Positions 1-6,903 of a stretch of DNA of 14,277 bases are shown piece after piece; positions within the stretch are counted from its first letter, which is position 1, and each line of letters opens with the position of its first letter. Position numbers and translations under genes: made by a program. Source of the stretch: Thermoplasmata archaeon (GTDB lineage: Archaea > Thermoplasmatota > Thermoplasmata > Thermoplasmatales > Thermoplasmataceae). Under the pieces are notes generated by a model that saw nothing but the letters and a program-made list of their open reading frames with translations, did no database searches and had not been told where the DNA came from. The stretch spans positions 1 to 14,277 of the forward strand of contig JAJZYV010000013.1 of the NCBI GenBank assembly GCA_021797955.1, given 5' to 3'.

Positions 1-268
1 CAGTTTCTTTTGGCTTAAACCTAAGGTCAAAATTGCCCTTTGAAATTTTCTTTGGTTTTAGTATTGACTGCCTTTGAAGAGGATCGGTTATAGTAGCCTC
101 CATCAGCTTAATGTATTTCTCTGGGGTAACCCTAACATGAATAACATTTTTTTCCCCCAGATATATGTTATCCACCTTCTGAATATCAAAATTAATATCG
201 TCTATGACCTTCTTTTTTTTATTAGAACGGGGGGACCTTTTGTTCGACTTTTTTTTAGCTTTGATCAT
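1..268 (-). CDS. Lysine-rich small protein, N-terminal part (cut by window edge)
   Basis: An uninterrupted minus-strand frame starts at the ATG at 268-266 and runs off the left edge, giving about 89 visible residues. The first 20 residues are strongly basic, with runs of Lys plus Arg and Ser. A mixed alpha/beta-looking segment follows, with IYLGEKNVIHVRVTPEKY at about residues 37-54, then another Lys-rich stretch. The start is fixed because an in-frame TAG lies 10 nt upstream. AGGT lies 2 nt before the ATG, and an AT-rich TATA-like block (290-300) is centred about 26 nt upstream, as for a leaderless or very short-leader archaeal mRNA. I do not recognise the family. The basic tail could bind nucleic acid, but that is only composition-based inference. 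The frame is open over all 89 codons, and the competing plus-strand frame (74-346) has no promoter or family resemblance. Confidence 0.6.
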   Translation of the reverse strand, partial: MIKAKKKSNKRSPRSNKKKKVIDDINFDIQKVDNIYLGEKNVIHVRVTPEKYIKLMEATITDPLQRQSILKPKKISKGNFDLRFKPKET

Positions 269-282
269 GTTACCTGGCTACC

Positions 283-319
283 TATGGGCTATATTTTAAA
301 AAATATAAGACTTCCCATA
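283..319. promoter_or_regulatory. AT-rich nested inverted repeat / promoter of the lysine-rich gene
   Basis: TATATTTT (290-297) and AAAATATA (300-307) form a perfect inverted repeat around AA. They are flanked by a second inverted pair, TATGGG (283-288) and CCCATA (314-319). On the minus strand the AT block sits about 25 nt from the ATG at 268, so it can serve as the TATA box of that gene. The symmetry could also mark a regulator site or simply reflect AT-richness. Confidence 0.4.
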
Positions 320-382
320 AGATATAATTTCAATTTTCTGTCTTGAGGGAATACATTTCCATAACGGAGAGATGCAAAGAAG

Positions 383-392
383 TTTAATATAT
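383..392 (+). promoter_or_regulatory. TATA box for the small membrane protein gene
   Basis: TTTAATATAT is centred at 387.5, which is 25.5 nt upstream of the ATG at 413. No Shine-Dalgarno sequence precedes that ATG. This is the geometry of an archaeal leaderless transcript and decides for the 413 start over the ATG at 407. Confidence 0.6.
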
Positions 393-412
393 ACCAGTGC
401 GTTATTATGCAA

Positions 413-847
413 ATGGCAGACGACGAATCAACCGGAAGTGTAGGCTTTGGTATTATTGCCACAATAGCGAGCCTCGCGGTAATGGGCTACTTTCCCCTCA
501 TAGGATGGATTATTCCTGGAATTTTCGGAGGTTTAGTTGCACGTGGGAAGTTAAGGGGAATAGTATCTGCACTCATAGGTGCAGGCGTTGTGATCACAAT
601 AGCCATAGAATTTGCTTTGTATATAATTCCAAATGCTTCATTCGTAACGCTTTTGACCACCTATACCGGAAATTCCCTAGTCACTAGAAGTGTCCTTGCA
701 GAATCAGGTTATGTTCGAGGAATGCTTACTACAAATCTCTATAATTTTATTGGTAAAGCAGTTTCAGATGGATTGGTTATCCCAGGAATAGGAGGTTTTA
801 TTGGCGGTGCGATTCTCGGAAGAAAAAAATCTGATGATGAATTCTAA
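413..847 (+). CDS. Small glycine-rich integral membrane protein, unknown function
   Basis: The protein has 144 residues and about three hydrophobic segments, at roughly residues 11-43 (possibly two passes broken by a Pro-Gly turn), 50-73 and 121-136. The acidic N-terminus MADDES and charged C-terminus RKKSDDEF lie outside the membrane segments. The last segment, PGIGGFIGGAILG, is a glycine-zipper-like packing motif repeated in looser form near residues 35-45 (PGIFGGLVARG). The overall plan resembles the small archaeal membrane family DUF5518, but I cannot confirm membership. An alternative ATG at 407 would add two residues; the TATA spacing favours 413. The gene stands alone, divergent from the lysine-rich gene, with an oligo-T stretch after it. 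No function can be assigned. Confidence 0.75.
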   Translation: MADDESTGSVGFGIIATIASLAVMGYFPLIGWIIPGIFGGLVARGKLRGIVSALIGAGVVITIAIEFALYIIPNASFVTLLTTYTGNSLVTRSVLAESGYVRGMLTTNLYNFIGKAVSDGLVIPGIGGFIGGAILGRKKSDDEF

Positions 848-902
848 GGCCCTTCAGATTATTTGAATAGTATCTAATTTTGTTTTAATTTCTTCAATTC
901 AG

Positions 903-909
903 TTTTTTT
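903..909 (+). terminator. Oligo-T terminator after the small membrane protein
   Basis: A run of seven T lies about 55 nt downstream of the stop codon in an AT-rich convergent intergenic region (848-1009). Archaeal RNA polymerase commonly stops at such runs without a hairpin. Nothing else is visible in this gap. Confidence 0.4.
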
Positions 910-988
910 CTCAATTATTTTGAACCTTCCCAAGAGAAATGAGATAACATTGTGATTGCAAAATTATTTTAATAAATTCAATCTGGAT

Positions 989-995
989 AAAAAAA
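989..995 (-). terminator. Oligo-T terminator of the thiolase-acyl-CoA dehydrogenase operon
   Basis: On the minus strand a run of seven T begins 14 nt after the TAG of the last gene in the operon. No hairpin is evident, which is normal for archaeal intrinsic termination. Confidence 0.45.
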
Positions 996-1009
996 TGATT
1001 TGGTTAAAG

Positions 1010-2056
1010 CTATAGATTTCCAGCTTCTGTGCCAAAAACCTCTTCACTCAACCGCTTTCTATCTCTTCTTCCTCTGAATAACATTGTGCTGATCGTCATT
1101 GCGTCCCGATAGAATTTCTCAACACCAAAGTCCTCAAGATATCCGTATCCCCCATGGGTTTGAAGGGCCTGTTTTGTTGCTCTCTTGGACAGAGACTCAG
1201 AGAAAATCAAGGCGCTCAAACCTCCTGAAAAGTCTGCGTCAGATTCATATATGTAAGATCTGAGGAGTTCTTCCTCCGCCCTCAAACTGGAAAGAGAGAA
1301 TGCCACTGGGCTGTAATCTTTCAGAAAATGATCAAAGGTTGTTCTAACCTTGGCATAATCTATTGCTTTATTTAGAGAACCTTTGATTATTCCCAGATAA
1401 ATAGCCGCTATCTCAAGACTTGAATCCTCTATTGCTTTAACAATATCTGATCTGTTACCTAATGTTTCAGCGCCTGAAGTTTCAATGAGTACATCAGATA
1501 TACCTAACCCCCTGATTCCCAAAGACTTTTTATTTTCCGCTCTCCTTATTTTTCCATTCGAGAGGATCAGGTTTTCTCCAGTATCATCAAGAACAATGAA
1601 TTTCGTTGCAGTTGGAAAAATCACATCTCTCTTCAGTATTGTTCTTCCATCAGATCCCTTTGTTTCAGTTGAATTACCATAACCCTCAAGTATCTCTCCA
1701 TATCCAAAACCAAGGGTTAATTCCCCTGAGAGTATTTCCTTAAGATATTCCCCAGCTTTTCCTTTCTTCAATAATTTGGAAGCAATGGAATTGTATAAAA
1801 ATACAAGAACGCCTACAGATGGAGAAAACGATGAAAGTTCTTCTAAAATAGCTCTATAAGATGCATTATCCAGTTCTGCCCCTCCGTATTCCTGCGGGGC
1901 TGTTGCTCCCAAAAATCCCTGCTCCGCAAGTTTTTTCAGAAGATCTTTGTCTATTCCTTCCCTTTCTATTTTTAATGCTATATTTTCAATGTTTTTTGTT
2001 GAAAAATCCCTTACTGTTTCCTTCATTAGTTTTAAGTCATCATTCACTGGAATCAC
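1010..2056 (-). CDS. Acyl-CoA dehydrogenase-like subunit lacking the catalytic Glu (subunit B)
   Basis: This 348-residue protein is a short acyl-CoA dehydrogenase homologue (the family is usually near 380). The helical N-terminal domain is at about 1-110, a diverged beta domain at 111-195 and the C-terminal helical domain from about 205. The C-terminal domain keeps the residues that normally reach FAD in the neighbouring subunit: YAKVRTTF (234-241) and QTHGGYGY (299-306), followed by FYRDA. The flavin loop TEPxxGSD is absent from the beta domain. The canonical YEGT/WEGT catalytic Glu is replaced by TMLFRGRR (324-331), with no acidic residue there. Glu at the alternative isovaleryl-CoA dehydrogenase position is also not evident: Ser212 aligns there and Glu215 is offset. 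It is the last gene of the operon and overlaps the upstream dehydrogenase. The start is GTG. A GGAG lies only 1 nt before the GTG at 2056 but 10 nt before an in-frame GTG at 2047, so 2047 may be the true start. It is probably a partner subunit rather than a decayed gene, because the frame is intact. Confidence 0.88.
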   Translation of the reverse strand: MIPVNDDLKLMKETVRDFSTKNIENIALKIEREGIDKDLLKKLAEQGFLGATAPQEYGGAELDNASYRAILEELSSFSPSVGVLVFLYNSIASKLLKKGKAGEYLKEILSGELTLGFGYGEILEGYGNSTETKGSDGRTILKRDVIFPTATKFIVLDDTGENLILSNGKIRRAENKKSLGIRGLGISDVLIETSGAETLGNRSDIVKAIEDSSLEIAAIYLGIIKGSLNKAIDYAKVRTTFDHFLKDYSPVAFSLSSLRAEEELLRSYIYESDADFSGGLSALIFSESLSKRATKQALQTHGGYGYLEDFGVEKFYRDAMTISTMLFRGRRDRKRLSEEVFGTEAGNL

Positions 2057-3164
2057 TCTCCTTTTCTAGCATTCTTGCTATAATCAATTTCTCCACCTCG
2101 CTTGTTCCTTCCCATATTTCCATGATTTTTGCATCTCTGAAATATCGTTCAAGGTCTCCACTTAATCCATATAATCCTGTGAGTTCCATGGCCTTTTCAG
2201 ATGCAAAAACAGCGGTTTCTGAAGCATAGCCTTTTGCCATACTGGTTATCGTGGGATTTGGCTTAAATTGAAACAGATAAGAAGCCGCTTTATACATGAG
2301 AAGTCTTGCAGCCTCAATTCTTGTTGCCATATCGGAGAGTGTGAATTGAACGTGTTCATTTTGCATTTCACCAGATGGGGCATTATTTTTCAAATATTCC
2401 AGCGTACGATCAAGCGCTCCTTGTGCCACTCCTATGGCCTGAGCTGCAACAAATACTCTGGAAATGTTGAAAAATGTCATTATGTAATAAAATCCCTTCC
2501 CTTCCTCTCCTATGAGGTTTTCCTCCGGAACTTCCACGTTGTTCAGGATCAGTTCAGCTGTGTTTGTTGCTCTGACTCCTAGTTTTCCCTCAAGTTTATT
2601 TGATGAAAACCCTTTAAATTTTGATTCAACAATGAAGGTACTCATACCTCTGTGCTTCTTTGTTGAGTCTGCTTTAGAAGTTCTGGCAAGCATAACAAAA
2701 AAGTCAGCAATTTGACCATTGGTTATGAACATTTTAGATCCGTTGAGTATATACTTGTTCCCGCTCTTCACTGCTTCAGTTTTATTTGCAGCGACATCAC
2801 TTCCTCCTCCGGGTTCTGTCACAGCAAGGCCCATCATCTTCTTTCCCTTGTTGACCTCCGAAAGATATTTTTCCTTCTGGGCATCTTTACCAAACAACAT
2901 GATAACCTCTGCTCCGAAGTATGGAACTGTTACGGATATTCCAAGACCTGCATCAACTCTGCAGAGCTCTTCGATTGCAACCATAGTTTTCCATGGGTTA
3001 GCAAAGTCAATAATACCCTTCTGCAAAGATTTAATTCTTAAATCATCAGGGTAGCTTTCCTCGAAATCACGTTTTCTTGCTACTTCACTGGTGAATTCGC
3101 TCAAAGCAAATTCCCTTACCATCTTCCTGAAATCCTTCAGTTCATCACTTAACTCAAAATCCAT
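2040..3164 (-). CDS. Acyl-CoA dehydrogenase, catalytic subunit A
   Basis: This 374-residue FAD enzyme catalyses alpha,beta-dehydrogenation of acyl-CoA and passes electrons to ETF. The helical N-terminal domain covers about residues 1-110. The beta domain has the flavin-contact loop VTEPGGGSD (115-123) and MFITNG (145-150). The C-terminal helical domain has TRIEAARLL (281-289) and FRDAKIMEIWEGTSE (342-356), with Glu352 as the expected catalytic base. The motif that usually binds the partner subunit's FAD, QxxGGxGY, is degraded to ELTGLYGL (327-334). The RxxFG element is replaced by NNAPSGEMQ (260-268). Both are intact in the protein encoded next door, so the two are likely to assemble together. 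Its ATG directly abuts the thiolase TGA (TGAATG), with GGAGAGG just upstream inside the thiolase end, which implies translational coupling. The substrate is not readable from the sequence; short branched or straight acyl-CoA is inferred from the setting. Confidence 0.93.
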   Translation of the reverse strand: MDFELSDELKDFRKMVREFALSEFTSEVARKRDFEESYPDDLRIKSLQKGIIDFANPWKTMVAIEELCRVDAGLGISVTVPYFGAEVIMLFGKDAQKEKYLSEVNKGKKMMGLAVTEPGGGSDVAANKTEAVKSGNKYILNGSKMFITNGQIADFFVMLARTSKADSTKKHRGMSTFIVESKFKGFSSNKLEGKLGVRATNTAELILNNVEVPEENLIGEEGKGFYYIMTFFNISRVFVAAQAIGVAQGALDRTLEYLKNNAPSGEMQNEHVQFTLSDMATRIEAARLLMYKAASYLFQFKPNPTITSMAKGYASETAVFASEKAMELTGLYGLSGDLERYFRDAKIMEIWEGTSEVEKLIIARMLEKESDSSE

Positions 3165-4358
3165 TCACATCCTCTCCAATATAGTAGAATATCCCTGTCC
3201 TCCGCCTACACAAAGGGTTGCAAGTCCAAGCTTCTTACCCTTATCTGCAAGGCTGTTTGCAAGCGTTCCTGCAAGTCTTGCTCCGCTGGCTCCCAGTGGG
3301 TGACCTATTGCAATGGCTCCACCGTTTACATTAACCTTGTCTCTGGGAATTTTTAGCTCCTTCATTGCGTTCAATGCAACAACGGCAAAAGCTTCGTTGA
3401 TTTCCCATAGATCGATATCGTCGCTTGAAAGTCCTGCCCTCTGAAGAGCAAGTTTTGAGGCAGGCACGGGGCCCTCTCCCATTACTGATGGATCAACACC
3501 TGCCCATGCAAATGATCTGATTCTTGCAATTGGCTTTATGCCGTATTCATCAACTTTTTTGCCGCTCATAAGTGCAACGGCAGATGCTCCTGCATTTAAC
3601 GGTGATGAATTTCCTGCTGTTATTTTCCCGCCTTCCTTGAACGCAGGCTTAAGACTACTAAATCCTTCAAGTGTTACATCTTTCCTTATGCTCTGATCTT
3701 CGTCTATTGCCTTTTCTGAACCCTGATATTCAACCTTGATTGGAAGAATTTCTCTTTTGAGAAAATTATTTTCCTGTGCTTTCCTTGCCAAAACATGGCT
3801 TTCATAGGAGAATTTATCCATTTCTTCTCTTGATATTCCAGATTTTTCTGCCAGCTTCTCTGCTGTTAAACCCATTGAATATGATGTGCTCATCTGATAT
3901 TTAGCATATTCTGGCCTCAATAAAAGTTTCATATTTGGCTTGATGTGAGGATTGTTATTTAACGGCATATGTGTCATATGCTCCATTCCGCCTGCAAAAA
4001 CAATCTCAGCATTTTGGGTCATAATTTCCATGGCACCTATGGTTATTGCATTCAATGAGGATGAACAGGCACGATCAAGAGACATACTTGTCACGTTGAA
4101 TGGCAATCCTGCAAGAAAAGCTGGATGCCTTCCGCCGTACGTCCAATTTTCATCTGCCTGCAATGCACATCCTGTTATCACATCATTGATTTCGCCTTCT
4201 CTTATTCCTGTATCTTTAATGATATTCCTAATCAACAATCCAAGAGCTTCATCCATCCTAATATTATTGAATGCATCGCGCTCAGGTTCAGACGGTCTCG
4301 ATCTCGAAAACGCGCTTCTTTTGTAACCTACTATATAAACTTCATTCTCCTTTGCCAT
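3165..4358 (-). CDS. Thiolase (acetyl-CoA C-acyltransferase type)
   Basis: This 397-residue thiolase cleaves 3-oxoacyl-CoA with CoA, releasing acetyl-CoA (or propionyl-CoA from branched substrates), or condenses two acyl-CoAs. All active-site elements are present: the acylated Cys98 in DRACSSSLNA, NEAFA at 321-325, His353 in GGAIAIGHPLGASG (346-359), and Cys383 in LCVGGGQG. Length and C-terminus are those of degradative bacterial-type FadA/AtoB thiolases. It is unlike the shorter archaeal acetoacetyl-CoA thiolase partnered with HMG-CoA synthase and a DUF35 protein; no such partners lie here. It is the first gene of an operon with two acyl-CoA dehydrogenases, favouring a catabolic beta-oxidation role. 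It starts with ATG (MAKENE). The promoter, 30-60 nt upstream, carries an element shared with the membrane oxidoreductase gene. Chain-length preference cannot be read. Confidence 0.94.
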   Translation of the reverse strand: MAKENEVYIVGYKRSAFSRSRPSEPERDAFNNIRMDEALGLLIRNIIKDTGIREGEINDVITGCALQADENWTYGGRHPAFLAGLPFNVTSMSLDRACSSSLNAITIGAMEIMTQNAEIVFAGGMEHMTHMPLNNNPHIKPNMKLLLRPEYAKYQMSTSYSMGLTAEKLAEKSGISREEMDKFSYESHVLARKAQENNFLKREILPIKVEYQGSEKAIDEDQSIRKDVTLEGFSSLKPAFKEGGKITAGNSSPLNAGASAVALMSGKKVDEYGIKPIARIRSFAWAGVDPSVMGEGPVPASKLALQRAGLSSDDIDLWEINEAFAVVALNAMKELKIPRDKVNVNGGAIAIGHPLGASGARLAGTLANSLADKGKKLGLATLCVGGGQGYSTILERM

Positions 4359-4387
4359 TTGATTACCGTACCATGTATTATGAATCG

Positions 4388-4415
4388 GTTAAAATAATCT
4401 TTCGATTTCGACATA
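4388..4415 (-). promoter_or_regulatory. Promoter with TATGTCGAAATCGA element upstream of the thiolase operon
   Basis: Read on the minus strand, TATGTCGAAATCGA (4415-4402) is followed by AAGATTATTTTAAC, where ATTATTTT is a plausible TATA box centred near 4394. Transcription would then begin about 10 nt before the ATG at 4358. Within it, TCGA-AA-TCGA is a short palindrome. The same 14 nt plus a similar T-rich TTTTAACC tail occur before the iron-sulfur oxidoreductase gene (7829-7856). It looks like an operator overlapping the BRE/TATA region. Confidence 0.6.
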
Positions 4416-4489
4416 TTTTTTAAATTTAAGGGTTACATATGGAGTTATTAATGCAATAAATCGTTACTTGCTCCTGCAACCATTTCAAT

Positions 4490-5917
4490 TTATCTTCCCT
4501 CTTTCTTAGGTACTTTCATGAATAAAGTAAAAATAATAGAGACTACAAGAAACAGCATCCCAGTAAGAAAGATATAACTGAAAGCCGTGTGATCTGGAAA
4601 CAATGAGTATTCCGGAATGCCTTTGGAATTCAAACCGGAAATTGCCTTGATCTCATACATCGTTTCGAAAACACCACTTATTGCAGGCGCTACTGCAGAG
4701 CCGATATTTCTGAATACCACGTTCATACCTGTTGACGCACCTGCATCTCCAGATGGTGTTGATACCAGAAGGATATTAATCATTCCAACAAATATGAAAG
4801 ATAGTCCTATTCCAAGAATTGTAGCATCCTCAGTAATTTGTAGTGGCGATGCCCGAAAGTAGTAGAGACCTATGTATGAAAGAAAGAGTACCACGCTTCC
4901 GATTTCTATGGAAATTTTAGGACTTAACCTCTTTGTCACAACCGCTGCAACCGGGGCAAAAATCATAGATGCCAATGCTGCCGGGAGCATTGTAAGACCT
5001 GAATTAAATATACTGAGCTGAAACCCTGCCGGCGATGGATCTTCAAGAAGCGGGGGCACGCTGTAGAAGAGAAAGAACATGGCAGCCATGGCAAAGAGTC
5101 CCGTAAAATTTGATAAAAATACATTTCTGATTTTCATCAGCTTCATACTGATAAACGGTTCCGATTTTCTTGATTCAACCAGTATGAACAGAAGTAGAAG
5201 AACCACTGACATGAAGAACGATGATTCGATAGAAAGGCTGTACCATCCCCACGACTGCCCTTCAGACAGACCAAGTATCAATAGGACAACTCCACTCGAT
5301 ATGAGACTTATGCCGAGAAAATCTATTGTCGATTTTGTTCTTTGACTGTTATCCTTCAAATAGAGATAAGAAGCAATTAAAAGGCCAAATGCCACAGGAA
5401 TAGCAGAGTGATATGAATATTCCCATTCATAGGTTTGAGTTATCCATGCACCCAGAACTAACCCAAGCGCTGCCCCTGCTGTAAATGTAGAGCTCAATAT
5501 ACCCTGCGCAAGTGGTAGTTCTTCCTTTGGAACCTGATCGTTCAACAAAGCAAAAGCCACAGGGAACATTCCCATGCCGAGACCCTGTACCGCTCTGATG
5601 ACTATGAATTCCTCCAGCGTGGTTGCAAATCCTCCGAAAGAAACAGCTATGGCATATATCAGAGATAAGAGCATAAAGATCCTCTTTTTGCCGTACATAT
5701 CAGCGAGTCTTCCGAATATTGCTGCTGAAACAGTACCTGAAATTACATATGCTGTTATAATCCATGATAAAGAGTCGTATGATGCATTGAAATCTGACTT
5801 TAAAATGGGCAAAGCCGGCGTGATCATAGTTTCTACATAGTTAACCAGTATGCCCATTATTGCCATTATAATAATAGTAGCAGTTGCATGACTTGATAAT
5901 CTCCTGCTATTTTCCAC
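4490..5917 (-). CDS. MFS transporter, DHA2 (14-helix, EmrB/QacA-like) type
   Basis: This 475-residue polytopic membrane protein has about 14 hydrophobic segments. Motif A, GRLADMYGKKR, is at 69-79 in the loop after helix 2. Helix 1 carries VETMITPALP (28-37), with Glu29 where many DHA2 proteins have Asp. RAVQGLGMGMFPV (108-120) is the helix 4 motif. The helix 5 antiporter motif is present as GAALGLVLGAWI (148-159) but lacks the usual Gly-Pro pair. These features fit proton-coupled efflux or organic-solute transport; the substrate is unknown. The start is GTG with no Shine-Dalgarno sequence; the next Met would remove part of helix 1. A TATA-like CTAAATA is about 24 nt upstream. It lies 131 nt upstream of thiolase on the same strand but with a separate promoter between them, so a shared transcript is possible but not required. 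Confidence 0.88.
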   Translation of the reverse strand: MENSRRLSSHATATIIIMAIMGILVNYVETMITPALPILKSDFNASYDSLSWIITAYVISGTVSAAIFGRLADMYGKKRIFMLLSLIYAIAVSFGGFATTLEEFIVIRAVQGLGMGMFPVAFALLNDQVPKEELPLAQGILSSTFTAGAALGLVLGAWITQTYEWEYSYHSAIPVAFGLLIASYLYLKDNSQRTKSTIDFLGISLISSGVVLLILGLSEGQSWGWYSLSIESSFFMSVVLLLLFILVESRKSEPFISMKLMKIRNVFLSNFTGLFAMAAMFFLFYSVPPLLEDPSPAGFQLSIFNSGLTMLPAALASMIFAPVAAVVTKRLSPKISIEIGSVVLFLSYIGLYYFRASPLQITEDATILGIGLSFIFVGMINILLVSTPSGDAGASTGMNVVFRNIGSAVAPAISGVFETMYEIKAISGLNSKGIPEYSLFPDHTAFSYIFLTGMLFLVVSIIFTLFMKVPKKEGR

Positions 5918-5937
5918 AAGAAAGGAATTTTACACCC

Positions 5938-5944
5938 TATTTAG
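5938..5944 (-). promoter_or_regulatory. TATA-like box for the MFS gene
   Basis: On the minus strand CTAAATA is centred at 5941, 24 nt upstream of the GTG at 5917. This is consistent with a leaderless transcript and supports the GTG as start. Confidence 0.4.
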
Positions 5945-6057
5945 TTTTTAGGTTACCCCTTTGATGACCTTATGGAAGTTTGTTACCGTTTTTTATTAGC
6001 GACTTCTATGAGTTAAAGTAAAGGATTCTGAACCTTTTATGAATTATGGGTATTTTT

Positions 6058-6076
6058 TCGGCATTGTTAATGCTGA
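6058..6076. promoter_or_regulatory. 19-nt imperfect palindrome upstream of the ETF operon
   Basis: TCGGCATT-GTT-AATGCTGA pairs at 7 of 8 positions, the eighth being G:T. It lies about 40 nt upstream of the probable ETF TATA box (6116-6127) in the 242-nt divergent gap between the MFS and ETF genes. Position and symmetry suggest a repressor or activator site. The rest of this gap shows only T-rich promoter-like stretches. Confidence 0.4.
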
Positions 6077-6115
6077 TAAATTCTCTTTTCATGACAAGAC
6101 CTTAACATTAATTGG

Positions 6116-6127
6116 AAAAATATAAAG
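6116..6127 (+). promoter_or_regulatory. TATA box of the ETF operon
   Basis: AAAAATATAAAG is centred near 6122, placing the transcript start near 6148 and leaving a leader of about 12 nt that contains AGGT before the ATG at 6160. Confidence 0.5.
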
Positions 6128-6159
6128 AACGTAAGAACATCTCCAATCAGGTAAAGAAA

Positions 6160-6903
6160 ATGGTTGACATTATAGTTCTGATTAAGCAGATGCCTGATCT
6201 GGAACAGGTAAAGATAGATTCCAACACAAGGGAACCAATGATAAAGAATGTTCCTAAGACTGTTGAGATTCTTAGTGAACATGCTGTTGAAGAAGCTGTA
6301 AGATTAAAAGAAAAATACAAGGGAAAAGTAACCGCAATTCTCCTTGGCAATGAACAATCCTCAGCTATAATGAAAAAGGCCTTTGCAATAGGAGCGGATG
6401 AAGGGATTATCATTGATGGTTATGAGGAACATAATCCCGCCAATACTGCAAGAATACTTGCGTCAAAAATCAAGGAAATCAAACATGATCTTGTAATCCT
6501 TGGAAACCAGTCAGCAGATTCAATTACTGGATTAATACCTGGTATGCTTTCCGGCATTCTTAACGAACCGCTCTTAGGAAACGCCGGGAAGATTGAGGTA
6601 ACAGAAACAACAGTAAAGGTAACCAGAATCCTTGAAGAGGATAACATAGAGATAGAATCTCCGTTGCCATCAATTGTTTCCATCAGTCAGGAGATTAACG
6701 AACCAAGACTTCCACCAGTTATGCAGATTATGGCAGCTGGAAGAAAACCCATAAAGACAGAAAAAATAGCTCCCGTCGTTTCAAAGGCAGTAACTCTTGT
6801 TTCTAATAAAGCACCAAGAAGTGAGCGTAAAAAACTCATTTTCGAAGATATGGATAAAGGTATTCCAGAGGTTGTAAAAGTATTGAAGGAGGGGATGAAA
6901 TGA
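6160..6903 (+). CDS. etfB: Electron transfer flavoprotein, beta subunit
   Basis: This 247-residue ETF beta subunit partners with the alpha subunit to carry electrons from acyl-CoA dehydrogenases. MVDIIVLIKQMPD at the N-terminus is the family opening. GNQSADSITGLIPGML (115-130) is the nucleotide-binding loop region. TRILEED (155-161) followed by LPSIVSISQEINEPRLPP (169-186) is the ETF beta signature. The ATG at 6160 is chosen because it matches the family N-terminus; an upstream in-frame TTG at 6112 would add 16 uncharacteristic residues and overlap the TATA box. The stop codon overlaps the etfA start in ATGA. There are no signs of a flavin-bifurcating fusion, and the adjacent membrane oxidoreductase points to an ordinary quinone-linked ETF. 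Confidence 0.95.
   Translation: MVDIIVLIKQMPDLEQVKIDSNTREPMIKNVPKTVEILSEHAVEEAVRLKEKYKGKVTAILLGNEQSSAIMKKAFAIGADEGIIIDGYEEHNPANTARILASKIKEIKHDLVILGNQSADSITGLIPGMLSGILNEPLLGNAGKIEVTETTVKVTRILEEDNIEIESPLPSIVSISQEINEPRLPPVMQIMAAGRKPIKTEKIAPVVSKAVTLVSNKAPRSERKKLIFEDMDKGIPEVVKVLKEGMK

Noticed and set aside
74..346. Plus-strand open frame of 90 codons at the left edge
   Set aside because: It lies opposite the minus-strand lysine-rich gene and extends across that gene's promoter. Its composition is atypical (Phe- and Asn-rich), it has no ribosome site and no family resemblance.
397..687. Plus-strand open frame overlapping the small membrane protein in another frame
   Set aside because: It has a Cys/Arg/His-rich shadow composition. 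The 413 frame has the TATA spacing and a sensible membrane protein.
1010..2056. Subunit B as a decaying acyl-CoA dehydrogenase pseudogene
   Set aside because: The frame is intact and in an operon, and FAD-contact motifs of the C-terminal domain are well kept. Only the motifs that subunit A supplies are missing, which random decay would not produce.
6112..6159. Upstream TTG start for etfB giving 16 extra residues
   Set aside because: The TTG overlaps the TATA box and the extra residues (MEKYKERKNIS...) are not part of the ETF beta fold; the ATG at 6160 gives the canonical N-terminus.
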